Of a stretch of 64,000 nucleotides of DNA, positions 18,059-26,600 are shown one piece after another. Under the pieces are notes generated by a model, which was given only the letters and a program-made list of their open reading frames with translations, was not told the origin of the DNA and did no database searches. Within the stretch, counting starts at the first letter, position 1. Each line of letters starts with the position of its first letter. This DNA is from Chitinophaga pinensis. GTDB lineage: Bacteria; Bacteroidota; Bacteroidia; Chitinophagales; Chitinophagaceae. The stretch lies in the NCBI RefSeq assembly GCF_007896845.1, contig NZ_VOHS01000003.1, positions 248,001 through 312,000 on the forward strand, in the 5' to 3' direction. Position numbers and translations under genes: made by a program.

Positions 18059-18787
18059 ATGAAAAAAGCATTGATAATCGATGACGAACGCCTGGCCAGA
18101 AGCGAGCTGAAGAAATTACTGGCTGACCACCCTGAGATAGTCATTGTGGGAGAAGCCGTAAATGCAAAGGACGGACTGGAAAAAATTGAAACGCTGCATC
18201 CTGACCTGCTTTTCCTGGATATACAAATGCCGGATAAGACGGGCTTTGATTTGCTGGCCGAATTGGAAAAAGCACCACAGGTGATCTTTACCACCGCTTA
18301 TGATGAGCATGCGCTGAAAGCATTTGAGTATAATGCGCTGGATTACCTGCTGAAACCTGTTGAGCCGAAAAGGCTGGCAGACGCTATTCACAAACTGCAT
18401 CAACAGGAAGAAAAGGAAAGACAGGCAGAAGCCGGTACGATCCGGACGATCCTTTCTGAGAATGATCAGGTATTTGTAAAGGACGGCGACCGCTGCTGGT
18501 TTGTAAAACTGCAGGAAATACGCCTTTTTGAGAGCGTAGGTAACTATGCAAGGGTGTATTTTGAAGGTAATAAACCATTGATCCTGAAGTCATTGAATGC
18601 GTTGGAAGAGCGTTTGGACGAACGTACGTTCTTCAGAGCTAACAGAAAGCACATCGTGAATCTGCGGATGATAGAGAAAATAGATACCTATTTCAATGGT
18701 GGCCTGCTACTGGAAATGCGTGGTGGAGAGAAAATAGAGGTGAGTCGCAGACAGGCGGTTAAGTTCAAGGAAATGATGAGTCTCTAA
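18059..18787 (+). CDS. LytTR-family response regulator
   Basis: This 242-residue regulator has a receiver domain (KKALIIDDERLARSELKKLL, phospho-acceptor Asp in LLFLDIQMPDKTGFDLL, then FTTAYDEHALKAFEYNALDYLLKPV) and a C-terminal LytTR DNA-binding domain (about residues 140-242, with VGNYARVYFEGNKPLILKSLNALEERL and FFRANRKHIVNLRMIEKID). The ATG at 18059 is preferred over an in-frame TTG at 18053. It pairs with the upstream LytS-type kinase. A candidate binding repeat lies in front of the kinase gene. The target genes are unknown. Confidence 0.92.
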   Translation: MKKALIIDDERLARSELKKLLADHPEIVIVGEAVNAKDGLEKIETLHPDLLFLDIQMPDKTGFDLLAELEKAPQVIFTTAYDEHALKAFEYNALDYLLKPVEPKRLADAIHKLHQQEEKERQAEAGTIRTILSENDQVFVKDGDRCWFVKLQEIRLFESVGNYARVYFEGNKPLILKSLNALEERLDERTFFRANRKHIVNLRMIEKIDTYFNGGLLLEMRGGEKIEVSRRQAVKFKEMMSL

Positions 18788-18799
18788 AGCCAGATAAGC

Positions 18800-18858
18800 T
18801 TAAAAAGCGAAACGCTGATTACCGTATTCTCTACGATGATCAGCGTTTCGCTTTTTAA
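18800..18858. terminator. Bidirectional terminator between lytT-type gene and GGGP synthase
   Basis: A perfect 20-bp stem (18800-18819 with 18839-18858) with a 19-nt loop. U-rich on both strands, between convergent genes. Confidence 0.9.
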
Positions 18859-18867
18859 AAAAATTTA

Positions 18868-19626
18868 TTATTTCAACACAGGAGCAGCTGCGTGCACTGC
18901 GTCGGCCATTTCTTTGATGAGTGAAGTTTCCTTCTCAATAGCATTACCTACTACGATGATATCGGCACCTGCTTTACAGTTCAGGTAAGCCTTTTCTGCA
19001 TCACGGATACCCCCGCCAACGATAATCGGAGCTGATACCTGACTGGCTACACGGGAAATCATACTTTCCGTGATCGGCTTCCGGGCACCGCTGCCGGCGT
19101 CCATAAATACTACTTTCATGCCCAGCATTTCGCCTGCCATAGCTGTACACATGGCAATGTCGTCTTTATCTGAAGGAATGGGAGTGGTATTACTAATGTA
19201 AGATACAGTAGTCGGCGCGCCGCCGTCAATTAAGACATAACCGGTAGAAATAACCTCCAGGCCGCTCTTTTTAACAGCAGGAGCAGATAGTACATGTTGC
19301 CCTATCAGCAATTCGGGGTTACGTCCTGATATAACAGACAGGTAAAGCAATGCGTCGGCATAACGGGAGACCTGAGAGGGGCTGCCAGGAAATAACACTA
19401 CAGGAATATCACAGAGTGTTTTGAACTGTTGTACGCATTCATCGAGGTGGTTGGTGATCACAAGACTACCGCCAAGGAATATATAATCCACCTTAGCTGC
19501 TGTACATTTCGCCGCAAGGTCTGCTATGTCAGCAGGAGTTACCTTATCCGGATCAATCAGTACTGCGAACGACTTTATGCCCTTCGCTTTCCTATCGATA
19601 AAAGAATTGTATATTTTATTGTGCAT
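18868..19626 (-). CDS. Geranylgeranylglyceryl phosphate synthase (PcrB/GGGPS family)
   Basis: The 252-residue TIM-barrel protein belongs to the GGGP synthase family, which joins a polyprenyl diphosphate to glycerol-1-phosphate in an ether bond. Features include the N-terminal AVLIDPDKV motif (residues 21-29), FLGGSLVITNHLDECV, LFPGSPSQVSRYADALLYLSVISGRNPE with the phosphate-binding region, GYVLIDGGAPTTVSYI, and the C-terminal IIVGGGIRDAEKAYLNCKAGADIIVVGNAIE. Such enzymes are known in several Bacteroidota, where their role in ether lipids is less understood than in Archaea. It is a single gene with a TACATTTG -7 element 26-33 nt upstream. Confidence 0.88.
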   Translation of the reverse strand: MHNKIYNSFIDRKAKGIKSFAVLIDPDKVTPADIADLAAKCTAAKVDYIFLGGSLVITNHLDECVQQFKTLCDIPVVLFPGSPSQVSRYADALLYLSVISGRNPELLIGQHVLSAPAVKKSGLEVISTGYVLIDGGAPTTVSYISNTTPIPSDKDDIAMCTAMAGEMLGMKVVFMDAGSGARKPITESMISRVASQVSAPIIVGGGIRDAEKAYLNCKAGADIIVVGNAIEKETSLIKEMADAVHAAAPVLK

Positions 19627-19651
19627 TAAAATAGCATTGTTCCGGTTGTCG

Positions 19652-19659
19652 CAAATGTA
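19652..19659 (-). promoter_or_regulatory. -7 element of the GGGP synthase promoter
   Basis: On the minus strand TACATTTG (TAnnTTTG) lies 26 nt before the ATG. Confidence 0.45.
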
Positions 19660-19912
19660 TAAATTTTTCGGTAATAAGCCACATTGTTAAATGAATATGC
19701 ATATTATTCATTTTCTATTCGACCAAATTCCCATCCAGTAAGGGTTCTGTCCGTTTATAGAGCAATCTTCAGGCCATATATTCGTTCTAAAGAAATGGAA
19801 ATAAAAAGATTAAAACACTATCATATCAAATAAAAATATACTTTTTTAACCTTCCGGTCAAGTACTTAAATGAGCGGATCCCCGATGTCACGGAAACTGG
19901 TAAGACGATAAT

Positions 19913-19934
19913 TCTACATACAATCTACATACAA
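19913..19934 (+). repeat. Tandem duplication of an 11-mer
   Basis: TCTACATACAA occurs twice head to tail. The 11-bp period equals that of the long palindromes at 21972 and 61208, but no inverted partner is present here. Confidence 0.7.
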
Positions 19935-20115
19935 AAAGACTCTTTGGTGGACAGGCCCATCAATAAGTTCTGAGCGGTTTGTTAACGAATTTAGCAAAAA
20001 AGTATGAATAAGCGGAAATCAATACTGTTAAGGGATTGAGGCATTGTGAGATTGCTGCCTTTGTTAATGATTTGTTATTGTGGCTTTAAAATTTCAAAGA
20101 AAAATAACATGCCCT

Positions 20116-20190
20116 TACATTTGTATTCAAATAGGGTTTTCATAGGATAGTAACAAATTGAGGGCGCCTTTCCAGGTGCCCTTACTATTT
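20116..20190 (+). ncRNA. Candidate short RNA unit (promoter plus terminator)
   Basis: A TACATTTG -7 element (20116-20123) is followed 38 nt later by a 9-bp hairpin with one G:T pair (20161-20169 with 20174-20182, loop TTCC) and a T-rich tail. A transcript of about 55-60 nt would result. No ORF is inside. It shares ATTCAAAT…GTTTT and GAGGGC blocks with the unit at 40041-40122. Confidence 0.4.
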
Positions 20191-20495
20191 TTACTCAGTG
20201 CCGTTCTCACGGTTTTTGTTCCTTAAATGTTAATTTCTCCCGTTATCTACCCGTTTTAGCATACACACGATCGGTTTTTTCACACAGTTTTACAGTTGGC
20301 TTTATTATTTCATCAACGTGTACCCTTGTCATGCTTTCAGGGTCATTTTAGTTTTATTTATATATATCCGTAAAAAGTCTTGTTTCGGATTTTTAACAAT
20401 CCTTTATGTTTTTTACCAGCTTTGCAAAAATGCCGTTGGTAAATTGAAGAATTTCAAATATTTATGGTCACATCTATCTTGCAATAAATATTTAT

Positions 20496-20630
20496 TATAT
20501 TTGTTATTGTATTAATTTTATTATGGTTACTGTCCTATGAAGAACCAATTATTTCCTACAGGCGTGAATCATCATGCAATGTAAAATGACTCTCGAAAGC
20601 AATGGTTTATCCATTGCTTTTGTTTTTTGA
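20496..20630 (+). ncRNA. Candidate small transcript with terminator
   Basis: A TATATTTG -7 element (20496-20503) and a 10-bp terminator hairpin (20596-20605 with 20611-20620, tail TGTTTTTTG) bracket about 118 nt. The transcript would carry the 15-codon ORF at 20537. It could be a small RNA, a small mRNA, or both. Confidence 0.45.
20537..20584 (+). CDS. Possible 15-residue peptide
   Basis: The ORF encodes MKNQLFPTGVNHHAM and is the only ATG-started frame of note in the predicted small transcript. It has no recognisable family. Size alone makes chance occurrence quite possible; it is listed because promoter, ORF and terminator are in a sensible order. Confidence 0.25.
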   Translation: MKNQLFPTGVNHHAM

Positions 20631-20716
20631 CCCCTTATCCCTCCCTTCCGCCGGACAATTAGTTTGGGATTTATAATTTGGATTTTGTATTTTTAGTCTT
20701 ACAAATTTTTTACACT

Positions 20717-21295
20717 ATGAAGAAGCTGTTGTTCCTGCTGTTGGTTTCCGTTGCCTCAGCAGCATCAGCAAGCGCAAATAGCGAAAAATGGAAGGACGAG
20801 GATAAAACCAAAGCCGGTAAAGAGAAAGAGAAGGAGAAAGACAAAGAGAAAGAAGGCGATAAGACCGGAAATAAGAATGCTAATTGCGACGAGAAGACGG
20901 TAACTGTAACCAAAGTAACCCGCCCGGCCAGGGTGGAAGAATACGTGTGGATGTTACCTAAGGATCAGGATGGTGATAAAATGTATGAGGAGGAGCTCAA
21001 AAAAGGTATCCTTGATCTGTATAAATGGTACCTGCAGAACGAATCCCGGATCAATAACAATGAATTGTCCAAACTGACCGGCAATGAGCTGGCCTTTCCT
21101 TTCAAAGTCGATCCGAAAACCTTGCAGCAGTATTTTCAGTTCGTAAAGAATAATTTTCCGGGTTTAAGTGAGGATGACCTCTCCGACGGTTCCTCCACTA
21201 CTGTTAAAAAACCTGTTGCCAACCGTAAAAAATACGCACCTGTCAGCCGTAGAGATGATATGGAGAGTCAGATGACACTCCCTGTTAATAAATAA
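20717..21295 (+). CDS. Hypothetical secreted protein with Lys/Glu-rich region
   Basis: The 192-residue protein starts with a clear signal peptide (MKKLLFLLLVSVASAASASA). A low-complexity Lys/Glu/Asp stretch of about 30 residues follows (KAGKEKEKEKDKEKEGDK), then a region with VTVTKVTRPARVEEYVWMLPKDQDGDKMYEEELKKGIL and a helical segment. It was not recognised as a known family. It probably resides in the periplasm. The ATG at 20717 is chosen over an upstream TTG because it begins the signal peptide. It lies 18 nt before a YcxB-like gene and may share its transcript. Confidence 0.65.
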   Translation: MKKLLFLLLVSVASAASASANSEKWKDEDKTKAGKEKEKEKDKEKEGDKTGNKNANCDEKTVTVTKVTRPARVEEYVWMLPKDQDGDKMYEEELKKGILDLYKWYLQNESRINNNELSKLTGNELAFPFKVDPKTLQQYFQFVKNNFPGLSEDDLSDGSSTTVKKPVANRKKYAPVSRRDDMESQMTLPVNK

Positions 21296-21313
21296 AAAGT
21301 TTGCCTTGCCATA

Positions 21314-21793
21314 ATGCATTTGGAGTTTAATTACAATAAGGAGGAGGTATTGAATGCATTACGCTATCATTTTTTGCAGCTGGGAGAAATAAAAGTATTC
21401 CGCAACACACTCTTCATCCTTTTGGCCTTTACACTGGCCGGATTTGCTTTCAAAATCGTCACAATAGGCGCCCTGATAGGGATTGTCTCCATGGTGGTAC
21501 TCATCATTATGGTGTTCTGGTTCCTGTTGCCCGTATCCATCTATAATAAGGCCGCTACCTTTAAAGATGATATCCACCTGAAATATTCAGAAGAAGGTAT
21601 CACCATCTCCACCCGTAATAGCGAACAACAACGCCTGCTCTCATGGAACACTTTTACCCGGGTCGTAGAAGCAAAAAACTTCTTCTTCCTCTATCGTGGT
21701 AAAAAGAACTTCTTCCTCGTACCTACCAGCGCATTTAAATCCGCTGACGCACATGAGGAATTCAGCCGTCTGGCAAATGATCATATCAATTAA
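21314..21793 (+). CDS. YcxB-like membrane protein
   Basis: The 159-residue protein has two membrane segments (about residues 27-46 and 51-75), followed by a soluble domain. The soluble part has the pattern of the YcxB-like family: HLKYSEEGITISTRNSEQQRLLSWNTFTRVVEAKNFFFLYRGKKNFFLVPTSAF, where the W-x-x-F-x-x-x-x-E and LVP-x-x-AF parts are characteristic. The function of this family is unknown. It probably follows the secreted protein gene in one transcript and is convergent with the SusD gene. Confidence 0.7.
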   Translation: MHLEFNYNKEEVLNALRYHFLQLGEIKVFRNTLFILLAFTLAGFAFKIVTIGALIGIVSMVVLIIMVFWFLLPVSIYNKAATFKDDIHLKYSEEGITISTRNSEQQRLLSWNTFTRVVEAKNFFFLYRGKKNFFLVPTSAFKSADAHEEFSRLANDHIN

Positions 21794-21971
21794 CTTTTAC
21801 TGTTAAACATACCCCTCATAACAGAGACCCGGATACCTGTGTCCGGAAATGCCGCTATGTCAACAAATAAGCCCCTATATACCCCTTAATATCTCCCGCT
21901 GATCTTACGCCTTCCCTCCTGTTGTTCAATTCCGGAAACCGGGTTTTATCTCAGGTGGACTATTAATATGG

Positions 21972-22064
21972 TCTGACTATACTCTGACTATACTCATCCT
22001 ACGTTAATGCTACCTTATAAACGTAGCACTAACGTAGGATGAGTATAGTCAGAGTATAGTCAGA
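21972..22064. repeat. Long palindrome built from 11-bp units
   Basis: Arms 21972-22006 and 22030-22064 are perfect 35-bp inverted copies. After one mismatch (22007 with 22029) the pairing continues to 22013/22023, giving 42-nt arms around a 9-nt loop. Each arm starts with two copies of TCTGACTATAC, and CTA (left) or TAG (right) recurs every 11 bp through the element. It lies between the ends of convergent genes, apart from the proper terminator at 22086. A similar design occurs at 61208. Confidence 0.9.
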
Positions 22065-22085
22065 GCTTCCTGTATACATGGAAAA

Positions 22086-22108
22086 AGCCCCGGCTTGTGG
22101 CCGGGGCT
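22086..22108 (-). terminator. Terminator of the susCD operon
   Basis: A 9-bp AGCCCCGGC/GCCGGGGCT stem (22086-22094 with 22100-22108) with a 5-nt loop. On the minus strand it is followed by TTTTT, 28 nt after the SusD stop. Confidence 0.9.
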
Positions 22109-22135
22109 CAGGATTTATGAGGATAGTTGTGTTCC

Positions 22136-23596
22136 TTAGTGTATATCCCACCAGCTTTTACGGTTTTTAGTATCACCTCCGATTGCATCTGCTGCTTTCT
22201 GGTAAGATGCCGCATTTTGTGTACGCTCACCTAATGGATAGGTCAGACGGGATGGCACATACGGTACGTTCTGGTCCAGAGAACCGGAATAGGGTGCTAT
22301 AAACAATGAATCCCCATTCGGTTTTTTAAAGTCAAGACGCAGGCGCTCAAACCATGCCTGAAATCCCTGTGGATACAATGCCAGCCATTTCTGGGTGCCG
22401 ATCACATTTTTCCAGTCACCGGCATTATATGGAACAGATGCCACATATTCATCTACACCTGTTGTTATATCCCAGTACTCCATAGATGCACGGATACCTT
22501 TTTCATAAAGTGCAGGTGCCGCTTCTCCTACGTTCCAGGTTCTGGCCGCAGCTTCTGACAGTATAAATGCTACTTCCGGATATGTCATCAGGATACCCGG
22601 CATTGTAGCTGAATAAATTCTGGTACCCGGATAAGAATAATTGTCCGGAGACAGTCTGCCAGGATCATTGGCGCTTCTGCCATACTCAAGACCGTTGATC
22701 AGACCTGATCCTTTTGCTGGTCTTGCATATATTGGCAGACGAGGGTCATTAGTGCTCTTCATGTAGTTCACTAATGTGGTACTCACAAAGAAGTCAAGTA
22801 CCTCCCTTTCTGAATCGTTCAACGGAAATTTGTTAGGAGCTGTGGACAGATATGCAAATTCTGCGTTATCTGCATTACTCTGCATAGCTGCTGCATAATT
22901 AGCCTCAATGATCGTTTTTGCCCTATCCGGCGCTACATCTGCAATACGGATCGCCAGTCGCAACATCAGTGAATGCGCCAGTGTTTTCCATTTTGTCACA
23001 TCGCCATTATAAATCACATCACCTCCATCAAAAGTAGGTTGGGACGGATCAAGTGCAGTAATCTGTTTATTCAGTGTATCAATCAGAGAAGTGTAAATAG
23101 CCTGTTGATTGTCATAGGCAGGTGTAATATTATCACCTTCTTTTAATGCCTGTGAATAAGGAATATTTACATATGAATCTGTCAATACCTGATACAACCA
23201 CACTTTAAGAATACCCGCAATGGCATTCTGGTTCTTAGCAGCTGGGTTATTACCCCGCTGGTTATTGATAGTTATTATTCTATCAAGACTGTGTAAGGAT
23301 ACATACAGCGAATTCCAGAAAGCTGTGTTGTTATTTTCATCAATCGCATACTGGCTGTCATTCACTCTTGAATTGGCAGACCAGTACTGTGCATAGTGGC
23401 TACCAATGTATCCATTCTGCAAAGTGCTATACATATAATCCATCGCATTTTTCTCAGCGCTGGTCAGCAGATACGCCGGCTCTGATTCTGTGGGTTTGGT
23501 CGGATCATGGTTGATCTCATCGAGGTCTTTACATCCTGCCATCATCACAAAGATGAATAATACCGGCCATGCGTATATTAAGAATCTTTTCAACAT
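22136..23596 (-). CDS. SusD/RagB-family outer-membrane lipoprotein (SusD-like 2 type)
   Basis: The 486-residue protein starts with a lipoprotein signal (FIFVMMAGC, lipid-modified Cys22). The remainder matches the SusD-like glycan- or peptide-binding family, with its tetratricopeptide-like helices: LDRIITINNQRGNNPAAKNQNAIAGILKVWLYQVLTDSYVNIPYSQAL (about 110-160) and KWKTLAHSLMLRLAIRIADV (about 205-224). It sits on the cell surface as a lid on the SusC channel encoded 11 nt upstream. No enzyme gene accompanies the pair, so the substrate is open. A related subgroup binds peptides and not glycans. Confidence 0.9.
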   Translation of the reverse strand: MLKRFLIYAWPVLFIFVMMAGCKDLDEINHDPTKPTESEPAYLLTSAEKNAMDYMYSTLQNGYIGSHYAQYWSANSRVNDSQYAIDENNNTAFWNSLYVSLHSLDRIITINNQRGNNPAAKNQNAIAGILKVWLYQVLTDSYVNIPYSQALKEGDNITPAYDNQQAIYTSLIDTLNKQITALDPSQPTFDGGDVIYNGDVTKWKTLAHSLMLRLAIRIADVAPDRAKTIIEANYAAAMQSNADNAEFAYLSTAPNKFPLNDSEREVLDFFVSTTLVNYMKSTNDPRLPIYARPAKGSGLINGLEYGRSANDPGRLSPDNYSYPGTRIYSATMPGILMTYPEVAFILSEAAARTWNVGEAAPALYEKGIRASMEYWDITTGVDEYVASVPYNAGDWKNVIGTQKWLALYPQGFQAWFERLRLDFKKPNGDSLFIAPYSGSLDQNVPYVPSRLTYPLGERTQNAASYQKAADAIGGDTKNRKSWWDIH

Positions 23597-23607
23597 TGAA
23601 CTCAGTT

Positions 23608-26600
23608 TTAGAATGATACATTCAGGTTAATACCATAAGAACGCAGTGATGGTAATGCACCACCTTCAATCCCCTGTATATTGGAGGAGGAGTTGATAAT
23701 GTTCGAAGGGTCTACGTTTGGAGCGTTGGATTTGATCAGCCAAAGGTTACGTCCGTAGAGAGACAGTCTTGCTGACTGCGCACCTACTTTTTTAAACCAT
23801 CCTTCCGGCAGATTATACCCCAGTTTTGCTTCACGCAGATAGATGTAGCTCGCATCATACAGATTTGCTCTGCTCAGGTTTTTACCTTCATTATTCTGGA
23901 AATAAGTAGCTGCATCCAGCACTACATCATTTGGTTTACCATCTTCAGTTACTCCATCCGCAATGATACCTTTCTCTCTTATACCATTTGCAGCAGTGAT
24001 ATCCAGTAAACCGGAACCTTTACCATACATATTGGTGTAGGAGAAGAAGTCGCCTCCATGCTGAAAGTCAACCAGTGCAGACAGATAGATACCTTTATAG
24101 GTAAAGCTGTTTGTCACACCGCCTACGAAGTCAGGATATGCGTTACCGATAGGAACAGGGTTGTCAGTAATTTTATACAGACCATCAGGCCCTACAATCT
24201 TACGTCCCTGTGCATCGTATACATAATCAGTTCCGAGCAGGGTACCCATTGGTTTGCCTACATAAGCTGCTACAGAGACTTTAGTAGTTCTGCGGTCTGT
24301 ACCGATCAGCAATACAGGCAGTGAGCTATTGTATTGTGGAATATCCAGATTCAACAGTTTATTACGGTTACGTGCAATGTTGGCATTGATATCCCAGCGG
24401 AAGCCATTTTTCAGGCGGATCGGATTCAGATTCAATCCGATTTCCAAACCACGGTTTTGCACAGAACCACCATTTACGATAGTGCTGGTAAAGCCACTTG
24501 CAGAAGAAATAGGCAGCGGAATGATCTGATCTTTTGTGATCCTGTCATAGTAAGTAAAATCCAGTCCGATATGATCATCCAGGAATTTCAGGGAGATACC
24601 TGTTTCATATTCTCTGGTACGTTCTGGTTTCAGTGTCTGATTATATTTAATAGAAGTCAGCTGTGTAGCCGGAAAGTTACCGAATGGAGGAATGAACTGA
24701 TAGGTATCATAAATCTGATATGGATCAGTATCACTGCCTACCTGTGCAATACTTGCACGCACCTTACCAAAGCTCAGCCATTTCCAGTCTTTCAGCAGAT
24801 CTGAGAACACGAAGGAAGCAGATGCTGAAGGGTAGAAATATGGATTGTTTTCACTGGCGAGTGCAGAGCTCCAGTCAGCACGTCCGGTTAATTCGAGGAA
24901 CAGATAGTTTCTATAACCGAGTGATGCAGTTGCAAAACCGGAGTTGATCTGTTTCTCGTAGAATTCATCAATAGGCTGTGCAGTCTGCAAAGAGTTGTTC
25001 AGATTATATACGCCCGGAATAATCAGACCACCTACGGTGCTGCCGCCGGTAGTCGTCCATTTACGGTGCATGATGTTGCCACCTAATACTGCATTCAGTT
25101 TAAAGTCTTTACCAAAGTCTTTATTGATATTGGCAGTTAACTGATAGTTCATCTCTCTGGATGTACGTACTCTTTTGATATAACCGCCGATCAGATAATC
25201 TTTCGCGCTTCTTTCCTCTTCAAGGGTATTATAATCATCCATGAATACACGACCACTGATAGTCAGCCATTTTGCAGCATCCCAATCAAGTCCGGCATTA
25301 CCAAATAAACGGTTACGGCTATCAGTTTCATAGTCCATATAACGGTTCCAGTATGGACCATTACTGGAAGCTACAGCAGGGTCATCCCATGATTTACGAT
25401 TCCACGTGATCTGTGATCCGTCGTCATACTGATATTTTTTCTGACGCTCCATATCCAGTTGACGTTGTCCGTACATGGTGAACTGCAATGTCGGGTTAGG
25501 GCCTGTGAAACCAGTACCCGGACGTGCATTTGCTTTTGTCGCACTGTAGTTGATGGAGGCCACACCTTTCAATCCTTTTGCTACATCATATCCCCCGTTG
25601 AATGAGAAATTATTACGGCGCATTTCTGCGTTTGGCAGGATAAAGTTTTGCGTCATATTACCATAAGACAATCTGAAATAACCTTTATCATTGTTACCAG
25701 CCATGGCAATATTGTTGGTGAGCGTGAACCCCGTTCTGTAGAAATCCCTCACGTTATTAGGATTCGCTGACCATGGCGCCGTTTTACCAAAGTCAGGATT
25801 ACCTTTGTTCTTGTCCCATGACCAGTAGTGACGTACTTGACGACCATCTAATTTTGGTCCCCATGAAGCGTCATCATAATATCTGACAAGCAGGTCATAA
25901 CGGCCCAGACCGTTATTGTCATCGTACGTTGCTGCACCTTCATTCAGGAATCCTTCGGGATGCTGGTTGTAGTAGAGTGTATCGAATTTACCACCGGTAC
26001 CGCCACCATATTCGTTCTGATATTTAGGCAATACAGATACTTTATCTACCTGTGCATTGATGCTGTATGTAACGCCAATACCACCAGATGTTTCAGGGCG
26101 TTTTTTAGTAGTGATCAGCATCACACCATTAGCACCACGGCTACCATACAGAGATGTTGCCGCGGCTCCCTTCAGTATAGAAATATTGTCGATATCTTCA
26201 GGATTGATATCCTGCAGGGAGCTACCATAATCGTAACCACCACCACCATTGAGCTGGCCGCCCTGATTGGTGTTGTTATTGATAAATGGTGTTCCGTCTA
26301 CTACAACAAATGCGTTGTTATCACCAAGGATCGATTTTACACCACGGATGGTGATCTTGGTAGAACCACCCATAGAACCCGTATTGCTATTGACTTGCAG
26401 ACCAGGTACTTTACCTGTCAGTGCATTTACAAAGTTCACTTCTTTCGCTTCCTGTACAGCACTACCATTTACTTCTTCCACTGCATAACCTACAGCGCGT
26501 GTATTTTTTTGTATACCGAGTGCAGTCACGACAACTTCTTTCAACTCTTTCTTACCAGATGAGGCAGGAGCAAGATTCACTGCCAGTGGCTCTTTTGAGT

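Larger units (their letters stand above)
19660..20716. other. Long non-coding stretch with candidate small RNAs
   Basis: About 1.05 kb without a convincing protein gene. It holds an 11-bp tandem duplication (19913-19934), a short promoter-terminator unit (20116-20190) and a second such unit containing a 15-codon ORF (20496-20630). The rest is AT-rich and unremarkable. Confidence 0.6.

Noticed and set aside
20318-20515. 65-residue ORF in the gap before the secreted Lys/Glu-rich protein gene
   Set aside because: Phe/Tyr/Lys composition reflects AT-rich DNA, there is no start context, and it runs across the small-RNA promoter element.
21972-22064. Palindrome considered as an insertion-sequence remnant or MITE
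   Set aside because: No target-site duplication at the edges, no transposase fragment, and the second such element has a different sequence.
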